Shown in pieces: positions 18,848 through 30,708 of a stretch of DNA of 36,975 nt; positions within the stretch are counted from its first letter, which is position 1, and each line of letters starts with the position of its first letter. The position numbers and the translations under genes were made by a program. Below the pieces are notes generated by a model. That model had not been told where the DNA came from, ran no database searches, and saw only the letters and a list, made by a program, of their open reading frames with translations. The stretch is from Byssochlamys sp. IMV 00236 (Eukaryota > Ascomycota > Eurotiomycetes > Eurotiales > Thermoascaceae): NCBI GenBank assembly GCA_001931875.2, contig MSJH02000407.1:1-36975 (forward strand), in the 5' to 3' direction.

Positions 18848-19918
18848 ATGGTAATGTCAGTAAATGTTTATAGACGCATACATTTATAGAAAAACTGTTT
18901 GCTAAACATACTAATGTAGAATGAAATCTCGCAAGAAATAAAGATTATATGTCAAAACAACATAATCAAGGGCAGTGCTAGAGCGCCTGACAGTCACCCT
19001 TGGAGAAGTTGGAAAATCAAATTAGTAGCAGTGGACCATCAGAGAGAGAGAAGAGGCAAATTATCCCATCTGTTAGATCATGTAGAATATGTCCTTCATC
19101 CTACCTTTGATAACCCAATTCGATGTAAGAAACTAACATGTCAAAGTGACAGTAGTGGTAAACTCTATTATTAGCATTTTCTAGAGAACCTTATTTATTA
19201 CAAGAGAAGGGTTGGGGTGAGTTTGATATGCGAGTGATATTATACTTCAAGAACGATTGGGCAGAACCGGAGAATATCTTTTTTGATCTACACTTTCGCG
19301 AACCTTCATACGCTATTCTGCATCGAATCACCTTTTATAATCCTCCTATGCCACTCCTCGGGGTACTCGCACTCGAGTTTGCGCCATCAGATTCTGAACC
19401 GACGACAGGGACAGCAAAGAAACGACGAACGAGTCCGTCACTGGCAAAGGCCAAGACCCTATATGATGATACCTCGGATTATAAAAGTGTGCAGGACACA
19501 TCTGTCTCTACTATTATCGATGATGTGCTTGAAGAAAAAGACGTGGATTCGATTGATCCGATTCATTCTGCGCAGCTAGATGAACATACCAGAAGGGCGT
19601 GGGGTGTGCCCGAGCATATAGACATGAGCAAGCTAGCTAAACGACTGATGACCCTCACAAGTGAACAGACAGAGGAAGTAGCGTCAATCCTAAAGAATCA
19701 CATATTGGAAGAAAATGATGGTAAGTTTCGATGTTATGAGGAAAAAAAAACGTGTTTGACCAAAAAAACTTATAGAAAAGTTTGTGGTTGATCTTTATTC
19801 TTTGGGACCAGACCTGATAACGCAGTTATGGGATATTACAGAGAAAAAATCAAAGTCTTCAGCGGCTTTATCACCATTTTCACTAGTCCAAGCTAATACT
19901 GTATTCCTGGATGATTAA
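18848..19918 (+). CDS. TAF14: YEATS-domain transcription factor subunit, Taf14/Tfg3-like
   Basis: Exons 18848-18850 (ATG only), 18920-19124, 19175-19720 and 19776-19918 give 298 residues. The YEATS domain (about residues 1-135) reads HPWRSWKIKLVAVD, HVEYVLHPTFDNPIR, KGWGEFDMRVILYF and FFDLHFREP; the GWGEF loop and neighbouring aromatics form the acyl-lysine reader pocket. A variable basic/acidic linker follows. The C-terminus (KFVVDLYSLGPDLITQLWDI) fits the extraterminal-like domain by which Taf14 contacts its partners. Yeast Taf14 belongs to TFIID, TFIIF, SWI/SNF, INO80 and NuA3. The three-base first exon is inferred: the frame from exon 2 has a stop just upstream of the acceptor, and ATG followed by GTAATG is the nearest in-frame solution. 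Convergent with HEL2; the stop codons lie 50 bp apart. Confidence 0.87.
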
Positions 19919-19968
19919 ATTCAATCTTTTATTTATGTAAATAGTCTTTTTTTTTTTTTTTCGTTCTA

Positions 19969-22155
19969 TTATAAACCAACACGGAATAAAACCTGCTTTC
20001 CTTTCTTTTTCTTCTTTTGTTTACTATCACTTTCATCTTGTGAGTCTGTGTCTGTGCTTAGCGCAGAAGAATAAGGTTCGTTGCTCCAACGGTTATCATT
20101 CTTTTTTCGAAGCATGGCGTTGATATCGGCTCTTCTAGATGAATGTGTTGAAGATGTGGGTAGTGCTGGAAAGAGATCCTGTAGATTTTGTTCTGATCCT
20201 GTACGCGAACTTGCTGCTGATGAACTCCATGGCGAAGGCTGAGTCAATCGAGTGGTCGGCAAGGGTGGAAATGCGCCGGCGTCTCTTGCTGCTAAGGCTA
20301 CTTTACCCCATACACCTTTATTGGATACCTTGGGCTTCCTCGGGTTCACTGTGAGTACTTGAGGTGCTGTACTCTATAGCAACAGAGACGTAAGCAAACA
20401 TTTCATATAAATTAATTAACCATACCGGGTTCTTTTTATGGTTCCAGGCACGCTCCAAATCTGCTTTTTGTAGGTCGTGATCGATCATGTCTTTTGTATA
20501 TTCGAGTACTTTACTAGTCAACTTCATATCCTTATTACAAAGCTCATAAACAGAATCAACAAAGGCCTCGCTTGTCAATGTCATTTCTTTTGTATATTGA
20601 TTGATATACTTTCTAAATTGTAGCATTTTATCTAAGTTTCTAAAAGTATCAGCTACTCGGTCTAAGGCGGCTGCTTGGCGTGATATAATCGTCGGCTTGT
20701 TCGGTTCGGGAGTCGTAGCCGAAGATGAAGGTGAGGATCTACCTTCACCAAGACTTGGCCATTCTTCTCGGCCACTGAGCTGAAGAGACTGCATTCTATG
20801 GGTGACTAGTGGCACAGATGTGGTGCTACCGTTGATGCTCGGGAAATCATCTTCCATTAATCTGATCTTACTGCTTGTTTGTTGTTGATTATGACCACTG
20901 GTACTACTACTGTTACTACTAGCATAATTCAAATTAACATCCACACGAGCCTGCCTAGCTCTCTGTTGACGGGACAAAGTGGATCCATGCTCTGCTATCT
21001 TTTTCAAATCAATGTCTGTTCCCTTTTCTTTTTAGCATCTAAACTTACTTCATGTGCTTTCAAGTCAATATCTGTATCAAAGACAACAAATTTGTTGTTC
21101 AAACATTCCTTGTACATACAAAGGTAATGATCACTTTGAAAGTGTTTTTCCTATTTGTCTATCAATAAAGCGACGCCTAGATAAAAGTTTACCAAACTTA
21201 CCAAACTTTCATAATTAGCATAGTACTGATGCTGCACCCCATTTCTGACACAAAGATGACACTGTTCATGCTTATCACGACAATGCTCAAATAATTCATC
21301 CGATCCATAAAATCGCGTTCTGCAAAAGACACATTCTGGATGTCCTGTAAACCCAGACTCATCTTCCTGGTTGAATGAAGCGTCCCCTTCTCGATGATGT
21401 TTTTGGAGCTGAGAATTTGTGTACATGGTATGTTCATGCGAGAAGATCTTTTTGTTGCGTAGACAGAGGTCACTAATAATTCAATAAGTTATCTTTCTCA
21501 CAACGTGATCCATGTTATTTGTATACGTACCAAAGTACTCGCTCATGAACTTGTTTGACATGCTTTTTGAGCTCATGCAACTGACTGAATGCTGCTTCAC
21601 ATTGTTCGTCTGGACAGTTGTATTGAAGAATGACTTGCGTATCTCTAAACATTTCCTCGGTTTCAAATCTGATTCCGTACTTTCTGTCATAAAATGGCGT
21701 ATCCTCTCGCTTATACTCCTCATATGGTTTTTCACTCTCGTTTGTAAATACCACTCGTTTTGCTTCTGCCTAAGAAAAAAGAGGCAATAGGTAAACATTC
21801 TGTGAGACTTTTATATTCTCTTTACCTTGCAGTAAGCACAGTTTTTGGTGTGGTAGAGCACTCTTAGACGAAGAGTGCACATGTGGCAAGTACGATGATC
21901 ACAGGGTGCAACTGCATAGTAATCAATTGGCTCTGTACAGATAAAGCATACTTCTTCACTATCTTGATTTTTATTCAATTTATCCTTCTTGAATCCCTTC
22001 AAGGGCTCTCTCTTCTTGGGTCGATCTTCTTTTTCTTCCTTTGTCGTGTTATCTGTACGTGGTTTACGACGACGATGAGTATGATTTCGTCTTTGATGGG
22101 GCCTTTCCTCAGTTTGACTAGTATCGGCTTTTGGTGGTTGAGAAGAAGCTTCCAT
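19969..22155 (-). CDS. HEL2: RING and zinc-finger E3 ubiquitin ligase Hel2/ZNF598
   Basis: Six exons give 639 residues: 22155-21826, 21769-21531, 21472-21202, 21150-21049, 20998-20426 and 20373-19969. After a very basic N-terminal tail, residues 70-108 form the RING finger (CFICTEPIDYYAVAPCDHRT, then CHMCTLRLR and CAYCK). C2H2-type fingers follow (YNCPDEQC with LHELKKHVKQVHE; ECVFCRTRFYGSDELFEH; QCHLCVRNGVQH; HYLCMYKECLNN). The conserved EHGSTLSRQQRARQARVDV follows, then a long low-complexity C-terminus ending in a lysine-rich stretch. Hel2/ZNF598 ubiquitinates 40S proteins on collided ribosomes and triggers ribosome-associated quality control. The ATG at 22155 was chosen over one 87 nt upstream because the upstream extension is a hydrophobic, non-conserved leader. 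At exon 5 the acceptor AAAG|ATAGCAG was needed; the nearer AACAG|ACATTG runs into a stop. Confidence 0.92.
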
Positions 22156-22827
22156 GGTTACGTTGATAAGGCAGGAAAAGAGAAAAGTGTGTATGTCTTT
22201 TAAATACAATCTTGTCAGCCGCAGTAGAGAGTGACTAACCAATCATAGTGTCTTCCCGTTGCCGCAGAAAAAAAAAAAGCCGTGACACCTTTGGAACAGA
22301 AAAAAGTGCGTGCTATTGTTTTACAGCAAAAGGATCATAGCCCGGGTAAACTTGTGTGTGCGTGTAAAAAAGGTAAGCACAGTTTTGGTGTCAAACAAAA
22401 TAGTCAATCAATGTACACTATGCACAAATAATCTTTTGGTACATACAAATACACTCTATATTGCACCCCTTTCTCTCTCCTTCTCTCACAGAAATAATAA
22501 ACAAGAGAACTAAAGGGGTGCATCACATGACAACTTATGTTACTGAATAATAATAATAATGATAATAATAATAATAGAAACCCGAAATTATTTTAAAAGA
22601 GACCTTTTACCGAGGAACAAATAAAAAAGGGAAAAGGGAAGAGGAGAAAAAGAAAGAGAAAGGTAGGGAAGGTGATCATATGAAGCAAAAAAAGTGTTTT
22701 ATCAAAATCACACTTCAATAACATATGAAAATAAAAAAATAAAAAACAAAAAATGTATTTAAACATATTTTGTCCGTTTCCCTCTCTCCTTCTCTTTTTT
22801 ACTTTTTTTTATTTATAATACATTGTC
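22156..22827. promoter_or_regulatory. Divergent promoter region between HEL2 and the perilipin-like gene
   Basis: About 670 bp separate two genes transcribed away from each other. The interval contains an imperfect (TAA)n microsatellite at about 22545-22576, a purine-rich GA stretch at 22625-22675 and a pyrimidine-rich stretch just before the ATG at 22828. No open frame is convincing. No further motif is supported beyond the layout. Confidence 0.45.
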
Positions 22828-23977
22828 ATGGCAACTGTAGTCAAGGAAGAAAAAGATGAATATTACGGTACTATTGATCCATTAAATCATTGTTATATAT
22901 CTAATGCATATCATAGATGTCGATGATGGTGGTAGTATCGGTGGTGATTCAGGATTTAGCACAGGAGAAGAAGATAAGCATGATGGATCAAAGGCGACTG
23001 CTGCTGTTGCTACCGTACAAGAAGTGACTACAGAACAAAGTGAACAACTTGAAGACGTAGTAGAGGTGTCTCGTGATGTCAGAGACGAGCAAGTCTCTGT
23101 GGTAGTCCAAGAAGAAATGATCCTCGTTGATGATGAAGAAGAGCAAAAAAAGAATTTCTTCACTCGTGTTGCCTCCATTCCTATCATTCAAGACAGTTAT
23201 CTGGGAGCCCACAACATTGTGCGACAACATACCATTGGTCAAAAAGCACTTGATTATGCTGAAACAAAAATACAGACCATCCTCGTTTCGGCGCAGTCTA
23301 TTGATAATAAGCCTTTGGGCACCATCTTTTCTCATGCCAACGACTTGGGTAACCGATCACTCGATCTACTTGAGCGTCAATTCCCCGTGATCAATTCGCC
23401 CACGCAAGAAATTATTCAACCCATCAAGGGCCGTCTTGACCAAGCCGTCTCTCTCTGGAAGGAAAAAGGCGACAGAGCATCCATGGATCGCATCACAAAC
23501 CAGTTTGAACGACTCTTGGATTACTACCTTCCTGCTGAGCAAGAAGAAAAAGTGACAATTCAAGAACATGGCGTTCAGCGTCTGGTCAAGGTTATCAATA
23601 TCTTATCTAGTCGTATTACTCAGAAAGTGATGAATAAAGTCGAAGCTAGCAAAGAAGAAGAAAGGAGGATAAGAGCAGTCATCAAGACATGGATCATTGA
23701 ACAAGCTAAATCCATGATCGAAAAGAGACCATTCCTGAAGGAAAAGATAGATATAGGCTCTGAGCAGGTACAGACTCTGTACAATTTCACACAAACAGAA
23801 TTAGACAAGGTTCGTCAAGAGTTGAATAAACAAAATTTAAGTCACATGGAACGTGTAAGAAGTATTTGGACACTATCCCGAAACGACATCATCTTGCCCT
23901 TATTTGAAAAATCCTCTTCCTTATTTTATTCCAAGCGACAAGATCAACAGCAGTCAAAGATGGCCCCCGTTGCTTAA
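22828..23977 (+). CDS. Perilipin-like lipid-droplet protein
   Basis: Two exons, 22828-22867 and 22917-23977, give 366 residues. After an acidic N-terminus (about 100 residues rich in D, E, T and V) comes FFTRVASIPIIQDSYLGAHN, then a series of amphipathic helices (KALDYAETKIQTILVSAQSI, ANDLGNRSLDLLERQFPVIN, PIKGRLDQAVSLWKEKGD) and a long basic helical C-terminus. The pattern of T-R-V-A-S-x-P, L-x-x-x-E/D-x-x-F-P and repeated 11-residue helices matches fungal perilipin-like proteins such as CAP20/MPL1, which coat lipid droplets and protect stored fat. The length (366) is longer than CAP20 because of the acidic head. No transmembrane segment is present. Family assignment rests on pattern recognition; a generic apolipoprotein-like helical protein is the alternative. 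Confidence 0.72.
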
Positions 23978-23980
23978 ATA

Positions 23981-23982
<2 letters not shown>

Positions 23983-24013
<31 letters not shown>
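23983..24013. repeat. (TA)n microsatellite after the perilipin-like gene
   Basis: About a dozen TA units lie immediately after the stop codon of the perilipin-like gene, in the presumed 3' untranslated region. Confidence 0.8.
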
Positions 24014-24015
<2 letters not shown>

Positions 24016-24289
24016 TAAACATTCTTTTAAATGCTTATGGAATAAAAAACTACCATAAAAGGGGTAACCGGGACAATCCTTGAGCATAAAGTTTAAGTAA
24101 AAGTTTGCATAAAAAATGAGCCATCACTCCAATTATACTTGTATTAATGTGGTTATTTATTATTATACTATTATTATGTATTTATTATTGATGTAATTTT
24201 AATTAGTAGCAACCACAGTTTGTTTGATTGATCTATTAAAACAAGTCAATAAAGAAAAAATAGAGTATAAACAAGCTTCTCTTTTTTTT
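24014..24289. other. Intergenic region between convergent genes
   Basis: AT-rich spacer between the perilipin-like gene (+) and NOT1 (-). TTATTATTATT-like simple sequence occurs around 24155-24190. No further feature is seen. Confidence 0.4.
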
Positions 24290-27200
24290 TTACCTTGAAA
24301 CGTTATCAAATAGTCTTTCAATATCGGGTGAGCAACGAATAAAGTCATGTTTCCAGAAATTAGGGTTCTTGATCAATTCAATAAATGTAGCCAGTAACCC
24401 CCATGGGTGTGGTCTATTCACAATCAATCTTTCCAACAATACCCTATTAAAAATATATATAAGTATCAAGTAAAAAAGATAACTCCTTACACTATTTACC
24501 TTGTGATCTGTTCCTTCACAGCTTCAGGTTGTTTCGTAAATAAATAAAGCAACGATGAGCTAAAGAAGAGTGTATGACTATTTGGGTAACGCAAATTATC
24601 CGAGATTGCATTCAAGACAGTGTATCGACCAGCTGACCCTAACTTGGACAATAAATGCTCATAAGCAAAGATAGCAGGATTTTCTTCAGTCTTCAATTTA
24701 AGACTTGCAACTTTGGCACCAATGTAAATAACAAACATGCTTAGCACATCAGAACGGCACAACTTGTCTTCGAGTTCAATTTCATTTTCCAACACCTTGT
24801 AAAATCCAGAATATTGACCCTTGTCTTGAATGAACTCGTCAATCTTGGCTCTAAAGTCACTGCTCAGCAGACGATGACTGTAGCTGCCATCATACGTAGG
24901 ATCTTCGGTACACTCGTGAAGAAGACTGAGCTTGAGGTCAGGTGTAAATGGATCAGGAAGATGCATCGTTCGAGGGAAGGCGCTTAAGATCAGGTTACGA
25001 AGTTGGACACATGAGTAAGGAATCGTCTGGGCAAACAGAAGATAGTTGTGGCACACAAATTCAGGAAAATCATGCAATAAGATCACTAGTGCACGAAGAG
25101 TGCCGCGGTAAAATATTCGGGTTCCACGCGAAAGTTCTTTGCAGTCCAACAATGGGCCCAGGAATTTGAGGAGTGCCTCGACCAACTTTTGACAAAGTTT
25201 CCAACCAACCTTATCATTGCCAACAAGAAGCTGAGGCAAGAATGTACGTGATGCGATTAGTTGGAGCCATGAGAAGGCAAAACCAGGGAAATTGGAAGGC
25301 TGTAACGTGTAAAGCGCATCACTACAAACGATGAAAAGATTAGTCTGACTTTTTCTTTTAGCTTCTTTTTCCCACTTACCTAAATACAATCACTACGCTA
25401 CGGTCAATTTCTTTAATGTTAATCTTGTTTACTTCATGGAAGAGCGAAAAAAACAGTCGGAGGAATGGCTTCTGGTTGAAATGAATACCCTTGCTCTGGT
25501 GGTGGTGCGAAAGGATCAAGATGATAACAGAGAGAGCGTGGTTGAGGAGCTTTAATTTATCAAAAGATACGCTTTCGGCTATCATTGCAGATACTAGCTT
25601 GGTGTACGAGTCAATCAAATGAATCATACGACGATGATGTATGGTTGTAGTAATCTTGGAAGTGAGATATTGGTTGACGCAAGCTTCAGTATAAAGTCTA
25701 AAGATGAAGCACACATCTTCTTCTTCGTCATTGATACGTCTCATGATAGTTTCAATAATTGTATTACGAATGTCCTTGACAGCCATAGGATGCTGACATA
25801 ACCTAGCCCACTCAGCGAATAACATGCGTAACTCTAAACAATCTAGTCTATCATGCTTGATATCACTGTAAGGAGCTTCCATAGCCTTTCGAAGGTCGTC
25901 TATCAGAGAGATCACACTAGCAGGTGCTTCATCGTTCTTGACCAAGTTCACTAAAGAAGAGACAGTCAGGATGTGGTCTTCAAGACACGAGGTTGGATTG
26001 GGCGACAAAAGACAGAGACGCATGAGTCCTGCAGCAAATTCGATGACACTGTCAGCCTTGGCATTGATCAGTTTGGCTAATTGCACATCGTATTCTTCTA
26101 ATGGAAGCAATTCGTATCGGATCAGCATGGCAATGGCAGGTGGGTTGTATTTGCGTTCGTCATCAGCATAGATCAGCCAAGAAAGGGTTTCTTTAGTTAC
26201 TTCACCAGATACTTCAAACAGAGATTGCAAGAACATAGTGTATATCTCCAAGGCAAACGAGGTGCTACTTTGGTAGAACATAAAAACAACCTTTTCAACA
26301 AATGTAATCATTGTTCGTCGGGGCGTCGTGCTTTGTGAGGCAAGGAGAGGAATTTGACGGATCAATAGACAAATGTCATGATTAGGAGGTAATTGAGCGA
26401 TATCGGAAATACCACATTGCCGGATCAGTCTATCAAGTTCGAGAAGCATTTGTTCTAACTTGGCAGTCAGTAATCGAGCACCATTAGCAGCCATAGGAGA
26501 ATCCGGAGCAATGAACTGCTGTGGTGTTTGTGGTAACGGCGGTTGCTGCTGTACTTCAGGGTGAAAATGAAGTGGTGATATAGGTTGGGGAGGTTGAGGC
26601 TGCAAAGGACGCTGTTGTTGCTGTTGAACAGCCATGTACGATCCTTGTCCAAAGTTCTCATACAGACGCAGATGTTCGGGCGTTATACCATGTGTGGGTC
26701 GAAGGAGGTCAGGCATTTGTACAGAGTGAGGAGCAACAGTTAGACTGAGCACGTCAAAGAATTGAGATCGATTCACTTGCTTCTTGAAAGTGGCTCGATT
26801 GGCGTAAGCGGGTGTCAGTTGACGATCCACGTTTTCAAGAGCCTTGGCCTGTGTGAGCTGCTCGATATAGATGCACATCAGTTCGATATTTTCGTTGGCA
26901 ATTGTGTTTGCAATTTCATCGGCAAGCTGTTCGGGCAATCCTTGCTTAGTCAAATTGAAGCGTAAAATGCTGATAATACCATTGCATAAAGGCTCTTTGC
27001 ATGTAACAACTGCTAGGTTACTTGCAAGAGGTTGGACCATTGCATGAGCTGCTCTTTGCACGCATGATTCATCAGGCTCGGTAGCAAAATCCTTCAGTAT
27101 CATTTCTTTAGTCGTAAGGGCAGCGATGTTGGCAGATGTCATAATAATGGATGGTACTACTTCAGTAAATGCTTCGGAAATACCAGCATAGATGATTGAT

Positions 27201-30200
27201 TTGATTACAGGATGTTGCATCATTAACTGAGCCACAGCTGGGTTCACTTGCAGTTTGGCCAGAATAGGAGTAACGTCGACGTCTAGTCTTGGATCTATTT
27301 ATAATATGAGAAGTTAATTCTCGAATATCATCTGTAAAATAGGGGAATACTTACTCTGTGTGGTTTCGCTATTGCTTGCGGCCGCGCTTGATGCTTGATG
27401 TTCATTAGGATCAACTGAAGATGCCCTTGGCACAGGCAAGGCAGCAGACAAGGTGGAAACAGAGGGAGTAGGGGCAACAGCGGCAGAAGGTTCAGTGACT
27501 ACTTGATTGGCTTGAGGCGAGTATTTCTCCAGGACAGAAGAAGGCTCGATCTCATTCAGATCAAGTTCCAAGGCCTTATAAAGCAATTCAATTTCAAACT
27601 TCATGGTCAATTTCAAGCCTTCAGTCCAATAAAGCTCAGCAAGAAGCTTCAAGGTACTCATCAACCATGGGTTAGGTGGCTTGAAGATCTTACTTGCTGC
27701 AGCGTGTTGCAATACTTTGCAAACCAAGGGGATGACCACCGTCAATCTGTTCTTTTCGTAGGCAGAAATTAGTAAATCCTTAAAGGAAAGGTCTTTGTGT
27801 CGAATTGGTTTGTTCTTAGCAATGGTGAGTCGACCAAGCCAAGTTCCCAGATTCTTCAAGAGATTCTTGTCAGAAGATGAATTCACAATATTGTCCGACT
27901 GAAGAAGTACATTGATATTTGCATAAGTTTCTTCAATGATTGCATCATTCAAGCCTTGGAGATCAAGCTCGTCTAGTAGCGAAGAGTACAACTCATGGTT
28001 ATTCGGCTCAATGCTAACACGACGTACCACCAAATAGTGGCTGAACCACCCATAGTTTGGTGCTTGGAGCAAATCTTTCAGCTCACTTGACTTGCTCTTC
28101 AGGTTACCAACGGAAAGATTGTTGATGAGGAAAGATACTCTCTCCTGGGTCTTTTCGGGAGGGATTTCGTATGCTTGCTTTGTAGAGCTTTGTAGCAAGG
28201 TCGTGTTCGCGGCAGATGTCTCGGAGGTCCTCTCATTGGCCTCTCCACCAGTTTCAGAGGCTGCCATCTTTCCTTCAGGGTCCTTCTGAGCAAGCTGTTT
28301 CAGTGTTGTTGCAATCGCCTCCACAATAACTGGATAGTTTCTCAAGCCTTCAATTTTAGAAAGGAGCAAGGTGTACTGGGGCCATTCGCTTAACCTGTTT
28401 CTAAATTGTGTCAAGGCTTGGACGCCAAAGTTGAACATCTTTGAGCCAATTGGATGCTTCAATGCGTCGAGGATAAGCTTTAACGTACCCCGTAAATGGG
28501 AATACGATATCAAATGAAGTTCTATCAGCATGCCAAGTAATTCGCCTGTAGCTAATAGTTCGCTTTCTGGATATTGGCTAAAGAAGCGAGATTCATCCAA
28601 CTAGAAGGGTGTTATAATTTATACTACCGTACTGATTTCAAATAAAACTTACCAAAGTATGTGTCGCGCAGGCAAAAAAGCTTGCTTGTCTTGGATCATT
28701 TGAAGAACGACAGGCTTTCAGGACAGAAGCAAACCGAGCTGCAGTGATATCCTTGGTGTAAAGTCTTTCAAAATATAACCGGACCATTTCCTCCACCTCA
28801 TCCGGATAGTTTCTTTCACCCTCGCCTGTTTCTCCTCCATTTGGTTTCTTCTCTATAGGAACGCGGCTGTCGTTCAGTTGAGGATATAATTGAGCATACA
28901 ATTGACTCAGTTTGGAAAGTTTGGCCGTTTCAGCAGGTGGCAATGGTCTAATCACTATATATTAGCTTCTTATTGTGTCAAAATAGACAAAGTAGACATT
29001 ACCTTTCCGTTAAAACTTTAAAGAATATACGAATCACTTCAACAGATAACTGAAGGGTAGGAATGACATTAGCTCTTGATTGACGAGCCATTTCGATAGC
29101 ACATTTCTTTTCCAGAAAATCGATGCATGCTCCGTAAAAGGGAAACCCTTCTTTACTTAACCTATCCGTCAGCCACTTCTCCAAGTTCAAATTTTGTCTA
29201 CGAGCAGCCAGAGAGGCCAAATCAAGCGTAAAGAACGGTAAATCGGCTTTCAAGACATTAACAATAATCTGATTGGATGTTAGGTATATCATCTCCAAAA
29301 ATGACAACGCTTACCTTTGCTTCTTGTGAGATATCAAATATACGTGAAATTAGGGTAGGATCCTTTTTGTACATTTCGAAAAAGCCTTCTAGTAATAAAT
29401 TGGGTTGAACATGCCAAAGACATCTGATAACAATAGGAGAGTTAACGTGACCGATTAAGAATATATTGAGTAGCTTAGGAAAGAGTGCACGATGTAATTC
29501 GTTTTTAATGGGCTATTGATACCAATTAGACAAGTGATCATTGAGAGCTAATATTGATATATACCTGAATCTGAGCTAAACCAATCATGAGTAACTCTGG
29601 AGCTTGAATGGCCAATCTATCCATCAAGACCTTTATATCATCCGTAGCTGCTGTGCCAACTAAGCCCATGATCGCGTCGAGTAAGTCTAAACAGTTTAAT
29701 TGTTGTATAGCGAGTTGAGAGGCAGCTTGGCGCATGCTGACGGGTAGTGCTGTAATCAAATCTTCGGGAATGACTTTCTTTGTTACTGTCTTGTTCAAGT
29801 CCAATAGATCGGTTGGCGCATATACCATGTGATATAACACACTGAGTTGGGCTCTAACATTGACCCAAGGTTGAAAGAAGACTGAAACAGGGAATGGCTC
29901 ATCCTATAATTATTATGAGTACCAAGGCGCGCGCGTTCGAGGCGTATTTACATACCCGTTTATGACATCTCCAAGATAGTACAAGTAATTTAAAGCCAAT
30001 GGGATCAAATACCATGAATTCTGCTTGGTCCAGTTTTGCTAAAACTACAGTCCAGTTCAAGTTGGGATTCTAGATCGTGCGTGCGCGCAGAGTCAGTTAT
30101 TTTCCAACATGTGTATGTTGTTGGGTGTCAGTTACCTTTTTCAATGCAGCTGCTACAAAGTTTTCCATGTTCCAGGTCTGTGCTTCTTTTGTTGCTAGTT

Positions 30201-30375
30201 GAGGCATAGAATGGGTGCGAATGATCAAGGCGAGAGCTTTTGAAACAGAATCTTCCTGTATGCTCACATTTTCCATGACCTGCATGGCACTGTCTAGGGT
30301 GAATAAGCAGCTGTATCCTTTCTCGAATAATGTTTTGCCCAGTAAAAGTGAATCTGAAGCTAGATTATTAGACAT
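24290..30375 (-). CDS. NOT1: CCR4-NOT complex scaffold subunit 1 (Not1/CNOT1)
   Basis: Ten exons encode about 1865 residues: 30375-30136, 30069-29956, 29903-29565, 29512-29315, 29268-29003, 28954-28653, 28600-27355, 27294-25380, 25321-24500 and 24443-24290. The order follows CNOT1. An N-terminal HEAT region comes first ([20 protein letters not shown]). The MIF4G domain that binds Caf1/Ccr4 falls in exon 7 ([32 protein letters not shown]). The CN9BD-like region is in exon 8 ([20 protein letters not shown]), then a Q/P-rich linker. The NOT1 superfamily C-terminus ends with [21 protein letters not shown] and the CSPDIERLF tail. It assembles deadenylase and NOT modules for mRNA decay and repression. 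The protein is shorter than yeast (2108) and human (2376) Not1, mostly at the N-terminus. Exons 5 and 6 do not join in frame with a GT donor. Upstream TATA and CCAAT motifs support the start. Confidence 0.93.
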
Positions 30376-30708
30376 TACTAAAGGAAACGTAAAGAGTCAG
30401 TGACAATTGTGTAAAAGCGAGAATGCAACATTTACGTGAAAAAGTAAAAAGAAAAAAAGACACTCAAAGAATAAATAAAAAAAATCCTTTGCTTATATAT
30501 AAAAAAAGCAACTTGCCACAGTCAACATTTGATTGGCTGACAAGATTCCTTTGGTATTTTTTCGTCATCTGCACTTTATTTGCTCTCAGAAAAAGTCGCG
30601 CGACCTCATCATCTCAAGACTAACAAGGTACTTTTATAAAAAGACCTTTTGATCAATTAATCAAGGGGGAAAACTCTTTCATAGTGCCAAAGTAATACAA
30701 ATGCTTCT
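30376..30708 (-). promoter_or_regulatory. NOT1: NOT1 promoter region with TATA and CCAAT motifs
   Basis: Read on the minus strand, a CCAAT box (AGCCAATCAAATG) lies at about 30528-30540, some 155 bp upstream of the NOT1 start codon. A TATA-like element (TTTATATATAAGC) lies about 30 bp closer, at 30491-30503. A pyrimidine-rich stretch follows. The spacing is that of a standard fungal core promoter, which supports the NOT1 start codon chosen. The interval also contains the 3' flank of the THUMPD3-like gene. Confidence 0.45.

Noticed and set aside
22904..23187. Serine/threonine-rich minus-strand frame opposite the perilipin-like gene
   Set aside because: It is the mirror of the acidic, valine-rich sense coding region; composition alone explains it.
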